A DNA stretch of 64,000 nucleotides from Bacillus cereus ATCC 14579 (GCF_000007825.1 NC_004722.1:4256501-4320500), one strand, 5' to 3'; positions 18,297-27,347 are shown, counted from the first letter of the stretch. Numbers and translations are program-made. The notes: generated by a model not told the origin, from the sequence alone.

Positions 18297-18512
18297 TGTG
18301 GATAAAATTGTACACATTTTCCACATTAATTTTTCAGTTAATTTGGAATTTACTAACAAACTATACACACTTTATCCACCTAGGTATGTGGATAACCACT
18401 TGTTTGTGACTGTCATATTTTTTTGGTACATTAAATGCATCAACGAATCAATCCTTATATTATTAGGAGGTGACTCACCTTGAAAACAAAACATATGGAA
18501 CAGTTATCCACT
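18297..18512 (+). promoter_or_regulatory. DnaA-box cluster at the sda promoter
   Basis: Two perfect DnaA boxes TGTGGATAA (18297-18305 and 18387-18395) and three near matches: TTTTCCACA (18317-18325), TTATCCACC (18372-18380) and TTATCCACT inside the coding region (18504-18512). In B. subtilis sda is activated by DnaA through such boxes, coupling replication status to sporulation. Confidence 0.85.
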
Positions 18513-18635
18513 GAGTTACTCACTGAGTCTTATTATAAAGCAAAAGAACTAAAATTAAATCCCGACTTCATTTTACTTATAAAACAAGAAATCATTAGAC
18601 GCTCATTAGAGGACAAGCTTGTCAAATCATCTTGA
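18480..18635 (+). CDS. sda: Sporulation checkpoint inhibitor Sda
   Basis: Short antikinase that blocks autophosphorylation of sporulation sensor kinases when replication is disturbed. With the TTG start at 18480 (after AGGAGGTGACTCACC) it has 51 residues; an inner ATG at 18495 would give 46, the B. subtilis size. The core LSTELLTESYYKAKELKLN and the helix FILLIKQEIIRRSLE match the Sda helical hairpin. It sits in a DnaA-box cluster, which supports the identity. Confidence 0.9.
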   Translation: MKTKHMEQLSTELLTESYYKAKELKLNPDFILLIKQEIIRRSLEDKLVKSS

Positions 18636-18641
18636 TTACAT

Positions 18642-18672
18642 ATAAAGTGAAAGTTTAATCAGCCCTTACCAA
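18642..18672 (+). repeat. bcr1-like repeat, 5' end only
   Basis: ATAAAGTGAAAGTTTAATC followed by AGCCCTTACCAA matches the first part of the repeat at 57114, then diverges. It starts seven bases after the sda stop, in the same orientation. Confidence 0.6.
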
Positions 18673-18710
18673 TTAAACAGTTAAAGGATAATTTATTGGA
18701 TGCCCTGTAA

Positions 18711-18736
18711 AAAGAGCCATCCTACGATGGCTCTCG
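18711..18736 (-). terminator. Terminator, probably of psd
   Basis: AGAGCCATC, four-base loop, GATGGCTCT, followed on the minus strand by TTTTT. It is about 85 bases past the psd stop and could also stop sda transcripts. Confidence 0.65.
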
Positions 18737-18820
18737 AATAAACAAGTACTCCCATCTAGGGGATTTCATCATTAAGTATCTTTGCCCATAACTCTTACTT
18801 ACGGTTATAAAAGCTTTTCT

Positions 18821-19609
18821 TTATTTATGAGCTAAGCGAGTAGCTATTTTTTCACCAAGACGAAGCTCTTGTCCACTCTTTAATTCCTGCACTACTTCTA
18901 TCATATCTTTTTCAAACAATAACACAACTGTTGAACCAAATGTAAAGTATGCCATTTCTTCACCTTTTTGAACAGTGTCTCTCTCATGCAAAAGCTCAAT
19001 ACTATTAACAAACATGGCCCCTACTTTTACAAGAGCCATATGCTCGCCATCACTGCTTACTTCTGTAACAGAACGATAATTTTTTGACAGTGGTTCTTTC
19101 CCGTATTCCATACCAGCTGCATTTACCGGATATGATTTTCTACCGAGTACAAATCTTTCAGTCACAGAACCAGAAAGCGGACTATGAATGCGATGATAAT
19201 GACTTGGACTCAAATAAATTACCATATATGTACCGCCTGCATATCGCGTTGCACGTTCTTCATTACCTAGCATATCCACAATTGAATAGCGCTTTCCTTT
19301 AATATCAAATGTTTTTGTATCCTCAATAGGACCATGATCTGCAAAAACACCATCAACAGGACTAACGATACTCGATGCATCTGTATCAATACTACGCTTT
19401 CCTTCTTTTAGCTTACGCGTAAATAATTCATGCAATGTTCTATATTCCTTCAAACCCTTTTCCATCTCATCTTGATTAATTTGAAAAACTTTCGCATACG
19501 ATGGAATAATGATAGAGCTCAAACGAGATTGTGCAAATTTACGTAATATATAAGAAGTAAAGCGACCATTTGTAAGTTCTATCATAAGTCGATATAATGT
19601 ACGTCGCAA
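18821..19609 (-). CDS. psd: Phosphatidylserine decarboxylase proenzyme
   Basis: Makes phosphatidylethanolamine from phosphatidylserine at the membrane. It has 262 residues. The self-cleavage and pyruvoyl site is seen as FGSTVVLLFE near the C-terminus (the usual LGST, here FGST), and the active-site histidine region HYHRIHSPLSG is present. It stands alone, with large gaps on both sides. Confidence 0.94.
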   Translation of the reverse strand: MRRTLYRLMIELTNGRFTSYILRKFAQSRLSSIIIPSYAKVFQINQDEMEKGLKEYRTLHELFTRKLKEGKRSIDTDASSIVSPVDGVFADHGPIEDTKTFDIKGKRYSIVDMLGNEERATRYAGGTYMVIYLSPSHYHRIHSPLSGSVTERFVLGRKSYPVNAAGMEYGKEPLSKNYRSVTEVSSDGEHMALVKVGAMFVNSIELLHERDTVQKGEEMAYFTFGSTVVLLFEKDMIEVVQELKSGQELRLGEKIATRLAHK

Positions 19610-19835
19610 ATTGCGAAACCCCCTAATCAGTCTATAACTTTAGTTTTCCCTTCTTTTCTTTCTATATCATATGTAAAATTGGTTCTTATTCCCACATATC
19701 ATATAAAGCAGCCTTATTATATATACAGAAAACTAAGTATGGTATTATTCTTAAATTATTTAGCACCTTCTAATATTACAGATAGAATCCGTCATTTTCA
19801 ACAGTGAACATGTATTTCTTCTTAGCATAACGCGT

Positions 19836-19890
19836 TTTCTTTTCTTATTTACAATAAGAAAAGCAGCCCATTTTAAATATGGCTGCTTCT
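19836..19890 (-). terminator. Terminator of sigK
   Basis: AAGCAGCC / GGCTGCTT stem (19861-19888), followed on the minus strand by TTTTCTTATT. A second AT-only hairpin TTTTCTTATT...AATAAGAAAA lies next to it. The rest of the gap back to psd shows no gene. Confidence 0.8.
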
Positions 19891-19898
19891 AATACACT

Positions 19899-20612
19899 TT
19901 ACTCTTTCGCTTTTTTCTCTTTCTCTGCCCTGACAAACTCGTGGAACATTTTCATTAAAGCACGCTTTTCAATCCGTGATACGTAGCTTCTAGAAATACC
20001 AAGCGCCTTAGCGATTTCCCGCTGTGTTTTCTCCTTATCTAGCCCAAGTCCAAAACGTTTCACAATCACTTCTTTTTCTCTTTCGTCTAAAATATCGATA
20101 TACTCTTTAATTTTTTCTAACTCCATACTAAGCTGAATCATATCAATTACATCTTCAGACTCTGATTTTAATATATCAATAAGCGATATTTCATTGCCCT
20201 CTTTATCTTGCCCGATCGGATCATGAAGTGAAACATCTTTTTTCGTTTTCTTTAGTACACGTAAATGCATCAAAATTTCATTTTCAATACAGCGTGCTGC
20301 ATACGTCGCAAGCTTCGTTCCCTTTCCTGCAGAATAGCTCTCGATCGCTTTAATGAGCCCAATCGTACCAATTGAAATTAAATCTTCTGCATCTTCTCCT
20401 GTGTTCTCAAATTTTTTAACGATATGAGCTACAAGCCGTAAATTATGTTCAATTAAAAGATTTCTCGCTTGAGCATCACCTTGCTCCATTAACTCTAAGT
20501 ACTTTCTCTCATCATCTGATGATAACGGCTGCGGGAACGCATTATTCTTCACATAAGAAACAAAGACAAACACTTCTCGAACCATATATCCAATTGCGGC
20601 GAATAGACTCAA
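19899..20612 (-). CDS. sigK: RNA polymerase sigma-K factor, pro-form, uninterrupted
   Basis: Late mother-cell sporulation sigma factor. I start at TTG 20612 ([19 protein letters not shown], 237 residues), directly after GGAGGTGAAAGG; the open frame extends upstream without conservation. The first ~20 hydrophobic residues are the pro-sequence that SpoIVFB removes before [10 protein letters not shown]. Sigma region 2 ([20 protein letters not shown]) and region 4 ([20 protein letters not shown]) are complete. The gene is continuous, with no skin-type element splitting it as in B. subtilis. Confidence 0.96.
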
Positions 20613-20794
20613 ACCTTTCACCTCCGCCAAAATAGTGGTCTTTATTATGTGTATGTGGGCGTGAGGTTGTTTGTGTCTGTACAGTTTATTTATAAAACTC
20701 AACACTTCCAACATTTAAAATATTTTATTGTTATATTATAATTATATAAAATTGTTATTTATATATGAATATGCTATTAAAGGGGACATTATTC

Positions 20795-21685
20795 ATGATT
20801 ACATTAGAACGATTATTAAATGTAACAATTTATTTAGGGGTATTTTTACTTTTCATTTCGTTCATTACTTTTGTTATTAAAAGAGGACCTGATTTATTAT
20901 TTTTTCAATTTGGAATTTCTTTATTTTTTGGAGCTCAAATTATAACTGGAATAAAATTTTTTCATAACTATGGTTTCTCGTTTCACTCAAAACTAGAACT
21001 ACTTATCTTTATTTTCTATGTAATTGGAATTATTACATGTATACTATTGTTCTTTCATTTTCAAAATCTGTATCGAATTTTTTTATTAATTTGTAGTTTT
21101 TTATTTTTAACTGGATCCAATTATTACTTTAAAGAAACATTAAATTTTAGTAAAAAAATTCCAAAGCAACATAAAACTTTTTTAAGTACACAAGAAGACT
21201 CTTTTCCAAAAGAAGTCCGTAAATTTTCAGAGGATTACAATAATATAATAAGGAATGACTTTTATGAAATACCGATGATTCCTACTGAATTACAGATTAC
21301 AAGCAAAAAAGATTCTTCACATAGTACATCTTTCTTAGTTGAACTTCATAATAGCGAGAATGAAATTACTGATGACTCTGTACAATTAACTCCATCAGAC
21401 CGTTTTTATGTGCTGTTAAATACACAAAAAACAAAAATATCAAAAATAGTATATGAAGGGCAGAATTTTTTCACATTTACAGTCACACTAAAGGCTCTTA
21501 ATTTACAGCAAGAACCAGAAATTCATAATATGTTTTTAGAAATAGATAAACGTAGAGCGATGAATCTTCTTAATTTTGAAATTAAAGCCCATACTAAAGA
21601 ATGGAAAGTAATATTTAAAAGTGATAGTTCTCATTCCAATCTTCCTATCACATTTACTTTTGAAAAGCGAACAGGCAAATTATAA
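20795..21685 (+). CDS. Membrane protein of unknown function
   Basis: I do not recognise the family. The ATG at 20795 is preceded by AAAGGGGACATTATTC; an upstream in-frame ATG at 20765 has no site. The product is 296 residues. Four hydrophobic segments lie in the first ~115 residues, then a soluble domain (about 120-296) rich in beta-type sequence (VELHNSENEITDDSV, NFFTFTVTLKAL). Composition is very AT-rich compared with neighbours, with many TTT and AAA codons. It has its own terminator and stands alone between sigK and a YcdB-type gene. Confidence 0.7.
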   Translation: MITLERLLNVTIYLGVFLLFISFITFVIKRGPDLLFFQFGISLFFGAQIITGIKFFHNYGFSFHSKLELLIFIFYVIGIITCILLFFHFQNLYRIFLLICSFLFLTGSNYYFKETLNFSKKIPKQHKTFLSTQEDSFPKEVRKFSEDYNNIIRNDFYEIPMIPTELQITSKKDSSHSTSFLVELHNSENEITDDSVQLTPSDRFYVLLNTQKTKISKIVYEGQNFFTFTVTLKALNLQQEPEIHNMFLEIDKRRAMNLLNFEIKAHTKEWKVIFKSDSSHSNLPITFTFEKRTGKL

Positions 21686-21689
21686 AAAT

Positions 21690-21726
21690 AAAAAGAGTTA
21701 TTTTCTTTGAAAAATAACTCTTTTTA
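21690..21726. terminator. Bidirectional terminator
   Basis: AAAAAGAGTTATTTT, five-base loop, AAAAATAACTCTTTTT between the convergent stops of the membrane protein and the YcdB-domain gene. Confidence 0.9.
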
Positions 21727-21728
21727 TT

Positions 21729-23222
21729 TTACTTACTCCAAATCTTTCTCCCCGCTTGGGCATCAATATAACGAATTTCCCGACTACAATCAAAAGGTTC
21801 TTTATGTTTTTCATCTGTCGTTTGTTTGTACAGTAGTTTGTATTTCGTTTCCTCTGCATCATGATCTAAAAACCATTCTAATTTAACTCGGATAGCCGCT
21901 CTGTATATTTCTAACGCTTTTTCTTTTATTAATTTTGGTGTTGTTTCATATGTAAGTAATTTTTTTATAAAGTTGCTAGACTCCCCCGAGTAGTGCATAA
22001 CAGCACCATTTTCTGCATTGATGTTGATCATAAATTGGTTATACTCTGCCGGAATATCATTTATATATACAGAAAAGATAAATCTTTCAATCCCATCTTC
22101 TGCTTCTTCACGTTCCTCCCAAAGACGCAGATATTGTTTGATATCTGGAATAACTCGTTCTAAAAATTGAAGTGCTTTTTGTAAACATTCCTCTCTAGAC
22201 AGTATTTGCTTTACTTCTTTATCATCTGTCAGTTTTATAAAACCAGTTAATTCATTGGTTAATTTATCAATTGTAACGCTAACTAAATTATTATATTTCA
22301 ACATCGGTAAATGCTTTTTAAAGAATTCATTCATTAAATATGGATTCTTTTCTTCTTTCTGTTTTTGTAATTCCTCTTTCGGAACAAATTTCATCCTTAT
22401 TTCATCATCATTTTCCGTCTCATCTACTTTTGTAAAACCTTCTTTATTCCAGTCAAATAATTCGAATATGTCACCTCGTTCGTTACCTTTTCTCGATTTT
22501 CCAACAGCTACAGCCGAAGGCAATTTATAATGATCTGGCTCATATAAATCTTTACCTGTACTTGCATCAATAAACGCATGACTAGGCTCTGGTTCATATA
22601 CAAGATGGTACCCTTTTACTTCTTCCCCGCTTTCATACTCACATGAAGAGTATGTTAAATCTATAAATACAAGTCTCATATCTTGTCTAGCTTTCAAATT
22701 TTCTAAAACGATATTCTCCTCAACAATTTCACTTGGCCATAACGGTTTTTTCTCTATAGCTTTTTGTCCATTGTAATGAAATTGCACAACATTACCTGAA
22801 GGGTTCACTCGCACAACGCACCCTGTATTCGGCAATGGATAGCTATTCACTTCTTGCATATAATTTACTTCTTTCCAACCACGCCTGTCGTCCTTAACCG
22901 TTACATATGTATAGAATTCATATCCTTCTTTTGTATATTTTTTCAAGAACGCATTTGCAATCTCCCTTGCCTTCTTCTCCTCTATCGCTTCCTTACCACT
23001 TGAAAAAGAATTTTCATCATCTATCCTAAACTCAATTAAATTACCAGTATGTCTATTCAATGTAATTTGTATCGTTCTCTCCTGATCCTCTTTATGCTCC
23101 CACCATAATAGATGATACGGGTCATCAACCCCTTCTTGATCATCTACAACAAGACTATATTCATCTGGAATGTTAATAATATGAGCCACTCGCTCTTTTC
23201 TTTCTTTATCTTTTTGATTCAT
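21729..23222 (-). CDS. YcdB/YcdC repeat domain protein (DUF4901)
   Basis: 497-residue protein with two repeats of the YcdB/YcdC type, seen as paired segments such as ITLNRHTGNLIEFRIDD with CVVRVNPSGNVVQFHYNG, and SVTIDKLTNELTGFIKL with INAENGAVMHYSG. These resemble PepSY-like beta-alpha modules. There is no signal peptide, so it is probably cytoplasmic or loosely membrane-associated. I choose the second of two adjacent ATGs (23222), seven bases after GGGAG. The function is unknown. Confidence 0.75.
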   Translation of the reverse strand: MNQKDKERKERVAHIINIPDEYSLVVDDQEGVDDPYHLLWWEHKEDQERTIQITLNRHTGNLIEFRIDDENSFSSGKEAIEEKKAREIANAFLKKYTKEGYEFYTYVTVKDDRRGWKEVNYMQEVNSYPLPNTGCVVRVNPSGNVVQFHYNGQKAIEKKPLWPSEIVEENIVLENLKARQDMRLVFIDLTYSSCEYESGEEVKGYHLVYEPEPSHAFIDASTGKDLYEPDHYKLPSAVAVGKSRKGNERGDIFELFDWNKEGFTKVDETENDDEIRMKFVPKEELQKQKEEKNPYLMNEFFKKHLPMLKYNNLVSVTIDKLTNELTGFIKLTDDKEVKQILSREECLQKALQFLERVIPDIKQYLRLWEEREEAEDGIERFIFSVYINDIPAEYNQFMININAENGAVMHYSGESSNFIKKLLTYETTPKLIKEKALEIYRAAIRVKLEWFLDHDAEETKYKLLYKQTTDEKHKEPFDCSREIRYIDAQAGRKIWSK

Positions 23223-23285
23223 CATACCGCTCCCTTTATTACATTTTAAGGTAATTATAACAAACAAAACCAAAGAACTATAAAA

Positions 23286-23312
23286 AAAAGACTAGAGATA
23301 TCTCTAGTCTTT
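23286..23312 (-). terminator. Terminator of rpmG
   Basis: AAAGACTAGAGA / TCTCTAGTCTTT palindrome touching the rpmG stop, with a T run on the minus strand. Confidence 0.8.
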
Positions 23313-23461
23313 TACTTCGTCTCACGATGTAACGTTACTCGCTTTAATCGTGGACAATATTTTTTTAGTTCGATGCGTTCTGGATTGTTTCGTTTATTTT
23401 TTTTAGAAATGTAATTACGATCGCCACACTCCGTACAAGCTAATGTAATATTTACACGCAT
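23312..23461 (-). CDS. rpmG: 50S ribosomal protein L33
   Basis: 49-residue L33, starting MRVNITLACTECGDRNYISK, preceded by GAAAGGAGAATTAAAT. The first CxxC pair is intact; the second pair has only its first cysteine (KYCPRLKR), as in B. subtilis RpmGA, so full zinc binding is unlikely. It is one of several L33 paralogues expected in Bacillus. Confidence 0.93.
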   Translation of the reverse strand: MRVNITLACTECGDRNYISKKNKRNNPERIELKKYCPRLKRVTLHRETK

Positions 23462-23550
23462 ATTTAATTCTCCTTTCTTTCAAAGATTGCAACTAAAACG
23501 TAATGATTACGATTTATATATTATAAAACTTCATTCTATTTGTCCATTGC

Positions 23551-23590
23551 AAAAACAAGAAGATTCCATTTAGAATCCCCTTGTTTTTTA
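23551..23590 (-). terminator. Probable terminator of the nitroreductase gene
   Basis: ACAAGAAGATTC / GAATCCCCTTGT imperfect stem, followed on the minus strand by TTTTTGC. It lies about 70 bases past the nitroreductase stop. Confidence 0.55.
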
Positions 23591-23602
23591 TAGTTAAATA
23601 AA

Positions 23603-23658
23603 TTTTGTCCCGCATTAACGGCCAATAAGACCCCTACTGATTTAAAGTTTCACTTTAT
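23603..23658 (-). repeat. bcr1-like repeat with internal deletion
   Basis: On the minus strand it begins ATAAAGTGAAACTTTAAATC and ends GGCCGTTAATGCGGGACAAAA. These are the two ends of the bcr1-type repeat with about 100 central bases lost. Its first base overlaps the last base of the nitroreductase stop codon. Confidence 0.65.
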
Positions 23659-24284
23659 TAAAACGATTCGTATGTAACAAACTCACTAATCGGCTTTCGA
23701 TATCCTCGTGGACGAGTTTTAGTCGTATCACTTTTTCCTATCGTAATCATTAAAACAGGTACTATATGCTCCGGCATATTTAATTCACTTTGTACTGCTT
23801 TTTCATCGAAACCAATCATTGGACATGTATCATAGCCATAATATTTAGCTGCGTACATAAAAGTCATCGCGCTTAACGAAGCATTTCTAATCGCTTCATC
23901 CTCCATGAAACGCTCTCCTTTTCCTTCATATAAACCTTTCGTTTTCCTAATTGTATCTTCATATTCACATTCATCAATCATCTTTAAAACTTTCATGCCG
24001 AAGTAAATATTTTCAACATTTTGGTATGCTTTTTTATCACCACAAACGAACACTACCGCTGATGCACTCGATACTTTATATTGACCGAAAGCTAATTCTT
24101 TTAATCTTTCTTTTCGCTCTTGATCACGAATTACAACATAATGTGTGTGCTGCAAATTATAGCAAGATGGAGAAAGCTTAGTTAACTCAAATATTTTTTT
24201 AAAATCCTCATCAGGGATTTCTATACCTTGTATAAATTTCATTGCAGAACGTCTAGCAATTGCTAATTCTTCAAAGTTCACCAT
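23658..24284 (-). CDS. Nitroreductase family FMN-dependent oxidoreductase
   Basis: 208-residue nitroreductase-fold protein (AIARRSAMKFIQG near the N-terminus; KLSPSCYNLQHTHYVVIRD; PMIGFDEKAVQ; MITIGKSDTTKTRPRGYRKP). The family uses FMN and NAD(P)H to reduce nitro groups, quinones or similar acceptors; the physiological substrate here is unknown. The stop codon lies within a bcr1 remnant. Confidence 0.88.
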   Translation of the reverse strand: MVNFEELAIARRSAMKFIQGIEIPDEDFKKIFELTKLSPSCYNLQHTHYVVIRDQERKERLKELAFGQYKVSSASAVVFVCGDKKAYQNVENIYFGMKVLKMIDECEYEDTIRKTKGLYEGKGERFMEDEAIRNASLSAMTFMYAAKYYGYDTCPMIGFDEKAVQSELNMPEHIVPVLMITIGKSDTTKTRPRGYRKPISEFVTYESF

Positions 24285-24521
24285 ATATCCTCCTCAATAA
24301 CTATAAATTTAAATATACATTAATTTATACAAATAGATAAATCAAATAAAAACACTTTAAATCCGAATAATAATTATGATTAACAGCAAAAAAGACAAAA
24401 AGCTGAAACAATTAGTTCATACGAAATTCACACGAATCTATTACTATAGAAACTGTACATAGTGAACTTATTAACAATCACGTTTATTAATATAAAATCT
24501 TACTCGAAAGGAGTTGAAAGT

Positions 24522-24593
24522 ATGAAAACTAAATATCGCTTTATGATCTCATCATTTGCTGCTTGCGCTTATATGATTTGGTATTTAGTATAA
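24522..24593 (+). CDS. Possible 23-residue membrane peptide
   Basis: ATG preceded by a strong CGAAAGGAGTTGAAAGT, then MKTKYRFMISSFAACAYMIW and a TAA stop after three more codons. The peptide is mostly hydrophobic and could span the membrane. It ends 40 bases before the alarmone synthetase gene, so it may be its leader or a small partner. There is no family recognition; support is the ribosome site and position only. Confidence 0.45.
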   Translation: MKTKYRFMISSFAACAYMIWYLV

Positions 24594-24633
24594 TAACGAC
24601 CTCACTTGCAAATAGGAAAAGGTGTGTATATAA

Positions 24634-25284
24634 ATGGAATATAATCAATCAACAGTTAACTACTGGAAAGCTTTTGTATTACCATATACATTTGCTTTAG
24701 AAGAGTTAAAAACTAAATTTGAAATTATGAACCGGGAAGCTCAATTTCTAGAGGATTACAACCCGTTTGAACATATAAAAACAAGACTAAAACAACCTGA
24801 AAGTATTATTAAAAAACTAGAGCGCAAAAACTTATTACCAACAGTTGAAAATGCTCAAACACATTTACAAGATATTATTGGTATTCGTATTACATGTTGC
24901 TTCGTAGAAGATATCTATCATTTGAAAGAAGTCATTCAAAAACGCGAAGATATGGAAGTCATAGAAGTAAAAGATTATATCGCTAACCCAAAACGAAACG
25001 GATATAAAAGTTTACACATGATCATTAAATACCCTTTATCACTAAATTCTGGTACAAAAGATGTATTTGCAGAAATTCAGTTACGTACACTGGCAATGGA
25101 CTTTTGGGCAAGTTTAGAACACAAACTTTATTATAAATATGAAGGGAAAATACCGGAGTATTTAAAAGATGAACTACATGATGCAGCAATGAAAGCTGAA
25201 GATCTGGATAATAAAATGGCCACAATTCGTCAAGATATTGATGATATTGAGGCATGTTCAAATCAAATTATGCTACCACTATAA
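24634..25284 (+). CDS. Small alarmone synthetase, RelP/YwaC type
   Basis: 216-residue RelA/SpoT synthetase domain without hydrolase or regulatory domains. Such enzymes transfer pyrophosphate from ATP to GDP/GTP to make (p)ppGpp. DIIGIRITCCF, KRNGYKSLHMIIKYPL and the catalytic EIQLRTLAMDFWASLEHK are intact. Compared with the two B. subtilis paralogues it looks closer to YwaC (RelP) than to YjbM (RelQ). AAAAGGTGTG precedes the ATG; a terminator follows directly. Confidence 0.9.
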   Translation: MEYNQSTVNYWKAFVLPYTFALEELKTKFEIMNREAQFLEDYNPFEHIKTRLKQPESIIKKLERKNLLPTVENAQTHLQDIIGIRITCCFVEDIYHLKEVIQKREDMEVIEVKDYIANPKRNGYKSLHMIIKYPLSLNSGTKDVFAEIQLRTLAMDFWASLEHKLYYKYEGKIPEYLKDELHDAAMKAEDLDNKMATIRQDIDDIEACSNQIMLPL

Positions 25285-25315
25285 AAAAAGGTTCTCGCCA
25301 ATGAGAACCTTTTTT
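25284..25315 (+). terminator. Terminator of the alarmone synthetase gene
   Basis: AAAAAAGGTTCTC, six-base loop, GAGAACCTTTTTT starting at the stop codon. Confidence 0.92.
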
Positions 25316-25338
25316 CTATCATTTTTGGGAAGTACGAC

Positions 25339-25365
25339 TCCACACTTATTAAAGTTTCACTTTAT
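25339..25365 (-). repeat. bcr1-like repeat, 5' end only
   Basis: On the minus strand ATAAAGTGAAACTTTAATAA followed by GTGTGG, then divergence. ATAAA contains the TAA stop of the lipoprotein gene that precedes it. Confidence 0.55.
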
Positions 25366-25829
25366 TTTTTCTCTATCGTTCGAACCTCTTCAATCTTCCA
25401 TTTATCATCTTCTTTCCCAAGAGCATACTGTACTTTCTTTTGAAGAGTGATACTGTCGTCTACTTCCTTTTCTTTCGTTTCAACAATAACATACCCTACT
25501 TTACTAACTTTCATATCTATATGTTCCAATTCAATTTTCTTATTTCCCTTTTGAAATGCGGCTTCTTTTTGTGTTTTTAAGTCTTCAGCACTAGGCATCT
25601 TCTTTGAAAATAACTCCATATGTTCTGCAAGATTTTTTTCATTCGTCGTTCGCACAAATGTATGAATAACATCTTGAATAGATCTCTCTTCTTCTTTTGT
25701 TATTTGTACCTTTTCCTCAGTTTTTTTAGTAGTAGATTTTTGTTCTACGTTATTCTCTTCTTGTTGACATCCAACTAGTAGTACTACAAACACTAGAAGG
25801 AATCTTAATTTCCTAAATAACTTTTTCAT
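25362..25829 (-). CDS. Lipoprotein of unknown function
   Basis: 155-residue secreted protein. Start at the ATG at 25829 (MKKLFRKLRFLLVFVVLLVG), preceded by AGGAGTTGGGAAT. The signal peptide ends in lipobox LVGC at C21. A charged linker (about 22-50) and an NTF2-like domain follow, suggested by VIHTFVRTTNEKNLAEHMELF and the closing KVQYALGKEDDKWKIEEVRT. It is encoded downstream of alkaline phosphatase in the same direction, with a hairpin between them. The function is unknown. Confidence 0.75.
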   Translation of the reverse strand: MKKLFRKLRFLLVFVVLLVGCQQEENNVEQKSTTKKTEEKVQITKEEERSIQDVIHTFVRTTNEKNLAEHMELFSKKMPSAEDLKTQKEAAFQKGNKKIELEHIDMKVSKVGYVIVETKEKEVDDSITLQKKVQYALGKEDDKWKIEEVRTIEKK

Positions 25830-25848
25830 ATTCCCAACTCCTAAAAAG

Positions 25849-25874
25849 AAAAGTGAGGCATTTCGCCTCACTTT
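25849..25874 (-). terminator. Terminator of alkaline phosphatase gene
   Basis: AAAGTGAGGC / GCCTCACTTT stem with a short loop ten bases after the stop, followed on the minus strand by TCTTTTT. Confidence 0.85.
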
Positions 25875-25883
25875 CGCTCTTAA

Positions 25884-27269
25884 TTAGCGTCTTCCTTTAT
25901 TCGGATCGCCACCGCCAACAATATCAAAGACACGTTTCGCTATATTTGTATTCTCTTGAACGCCAGAGAACAAGTATTTACCTGGACCAAATGCATATAC
26001 GTTCACATCTTCCCCTGTATGTCCACCCGTTGTCCAGCCTGTAACCGAGCGCTTATTGAAAATATCTTCAATTGCATTATCAATCTTTGTTACATCTTTT
26101 GACGGAGCTATATCATTTACAGCTTGAATTTCTTCTGGAGTTAATTGTAAATCAATATACTTTTTCAATGTTTCTTCTACATTTGCACCTTTTGCAATCT
26201 CATTTGCCATAAAGTCTGGTGTGCGCTTTGCAGCTTTAATTGGTTCTACTTTAAAGTTATACTCGCCATTGGCACCTAAAGATAAGCCACCAGTAGCGTG
26301 ATCTGCCGTTGCAACAACTAACGTATTTTTATCTTTTTTCGCAAACTCAATCGCTGCTTTGAAAGCTTTTTCGAAGTCTTCCATTTCACTCATTGCACCA
26401 ACAATATCATTATCATGTCCAGCCCAGTCGATTTGACTTCCTTCCACCATTAAAAAGAAACCATTTTTATTTTTGTTCAAACGCTCAATTGCTGCATTAG
26501 TCATTTCTTCTAATGAAGGTGTTTTCTCATTACGGTCAATCATTTTATCTAATCCACCTGGTGCAAATAAACCAAGAATTTGGTCATTTTTATCATTTAA
26601 CAATTGATCTCGATCCGTTACATAGCTATAACCAGATTTCTTAAACTCTTCTGTAAGATTACGATCTTTTCTAACAAAGTTCTTTACGCCGCCGCCAAGC
26701 ATAACATCTACTTTATGCTTCCCTTTAATTTTCTCATCAAAATAATCATTTGCAATTGCGTCCATATTTTTACGGCTAATGTCATGCGCACCGAAAGCAG
26801 CTGGTGTTGCATGTGTAATTTCAGAAGTTGCAACGAGTCCCGTTGATTTCCCTTTTTCTTTCGCTTGCTCAAGAACTGTTTTCACTTCCGCTTTATCATT
26901 ATCAACTGCAATTGCAGCATTATATGTTTTAATCCCTGCTGACATAGCTGTTGCTGCCGATGCAGAGTCTGTAATATTTTCATGTTCATCTTCTGGGTAT
27001 GTTTTTTGTGTTCCTACAAGATGCTTATCAAATTCTGTAGATTCCATTTCAAAGGTTTTTGGATTATCTTTCATATAACGGTGAGCCGTCATATATGAAG
27101 GACCCATACCATCCCCAATTAATACGATAACATTTTTAATCTTTGCATTGCTTCCGTTCTCATCTGCATTAACCTCACTAGAACGAGTAAAATTCCATGT
27201 TGCTACCGAAGTAACTGCTAATGATGCCACAACTGCAAATGGCCATGCTTTTTTCACAAACTTTTTCAC
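25884..27269 (-). CDS. phoA: Alkaline phosphatase, secreted
   Basis: 461-residue alkaline phosphatase that frees phosphate from monoesters outside the cell. The N-terminal signal peptide (about 1-25) has a cleavage region near SSEVNADE. Metal site 1 IGDGMGP, nucleophile serine in DSASAATAMSAG, HATPAAF, ATADHATGG and the C-terminal TGGHTGEDV are all intact. Three PhoP-type hexamers stand upstream, consistent with phosphate-starvation control. Confidence 0.95.
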   Translation of the reverse strand: MKKFVKKAWPFAVVASLAVTSVATWNFTRSSEVNADENGSNAKIKNVIVLIGDGMGPSYMTAHRYMKDNPKTFEMESTEFDKHLVGTQKTYPEDEHENITDSASAATAMSAGIKTYNAAIAVDNDKAEVKTVLEQAKEKGKSTGLVATSEITHATPAAFGAHDISRKNMDAIANDYFDEKIKGKHKVDVMLGGGVKNFVRKDRNLTEEFKKSGYSYVTDRDQLLNDKNDQILGLFAPGGLDKMIDRNEKTPSLEEMTNAAIERLNKNKNGFFLMVEGSQIDWAGHDNDIVGAMSEMEDFEKAFKAAIEFAKKDKNTLVVATADHATGGLSLGANGEYNFKVEPIKAAKRTPDFMANEIAKGANVEETLKKYIDLQLTPEEIQAVNDIAPSKDVTKIDNAIEDIFNKRSVTGWTTGGHTGEDVNVYAFGPGKYLFSGVQENTNIAKRVFDIVGGGDPNKGRR

Positions 27270-27347
27270 TGTCTTGTCCCCCTAATTAGGTTATTCATTT
27301 CCCACTATCAAATTTAACGGAAGACTATTAAGAGAAAATTAGCTGTA

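Noticed and set aside
19899..20612. skin-like element interrupting sigK
   Set aside because: sigK reads through without interruption.
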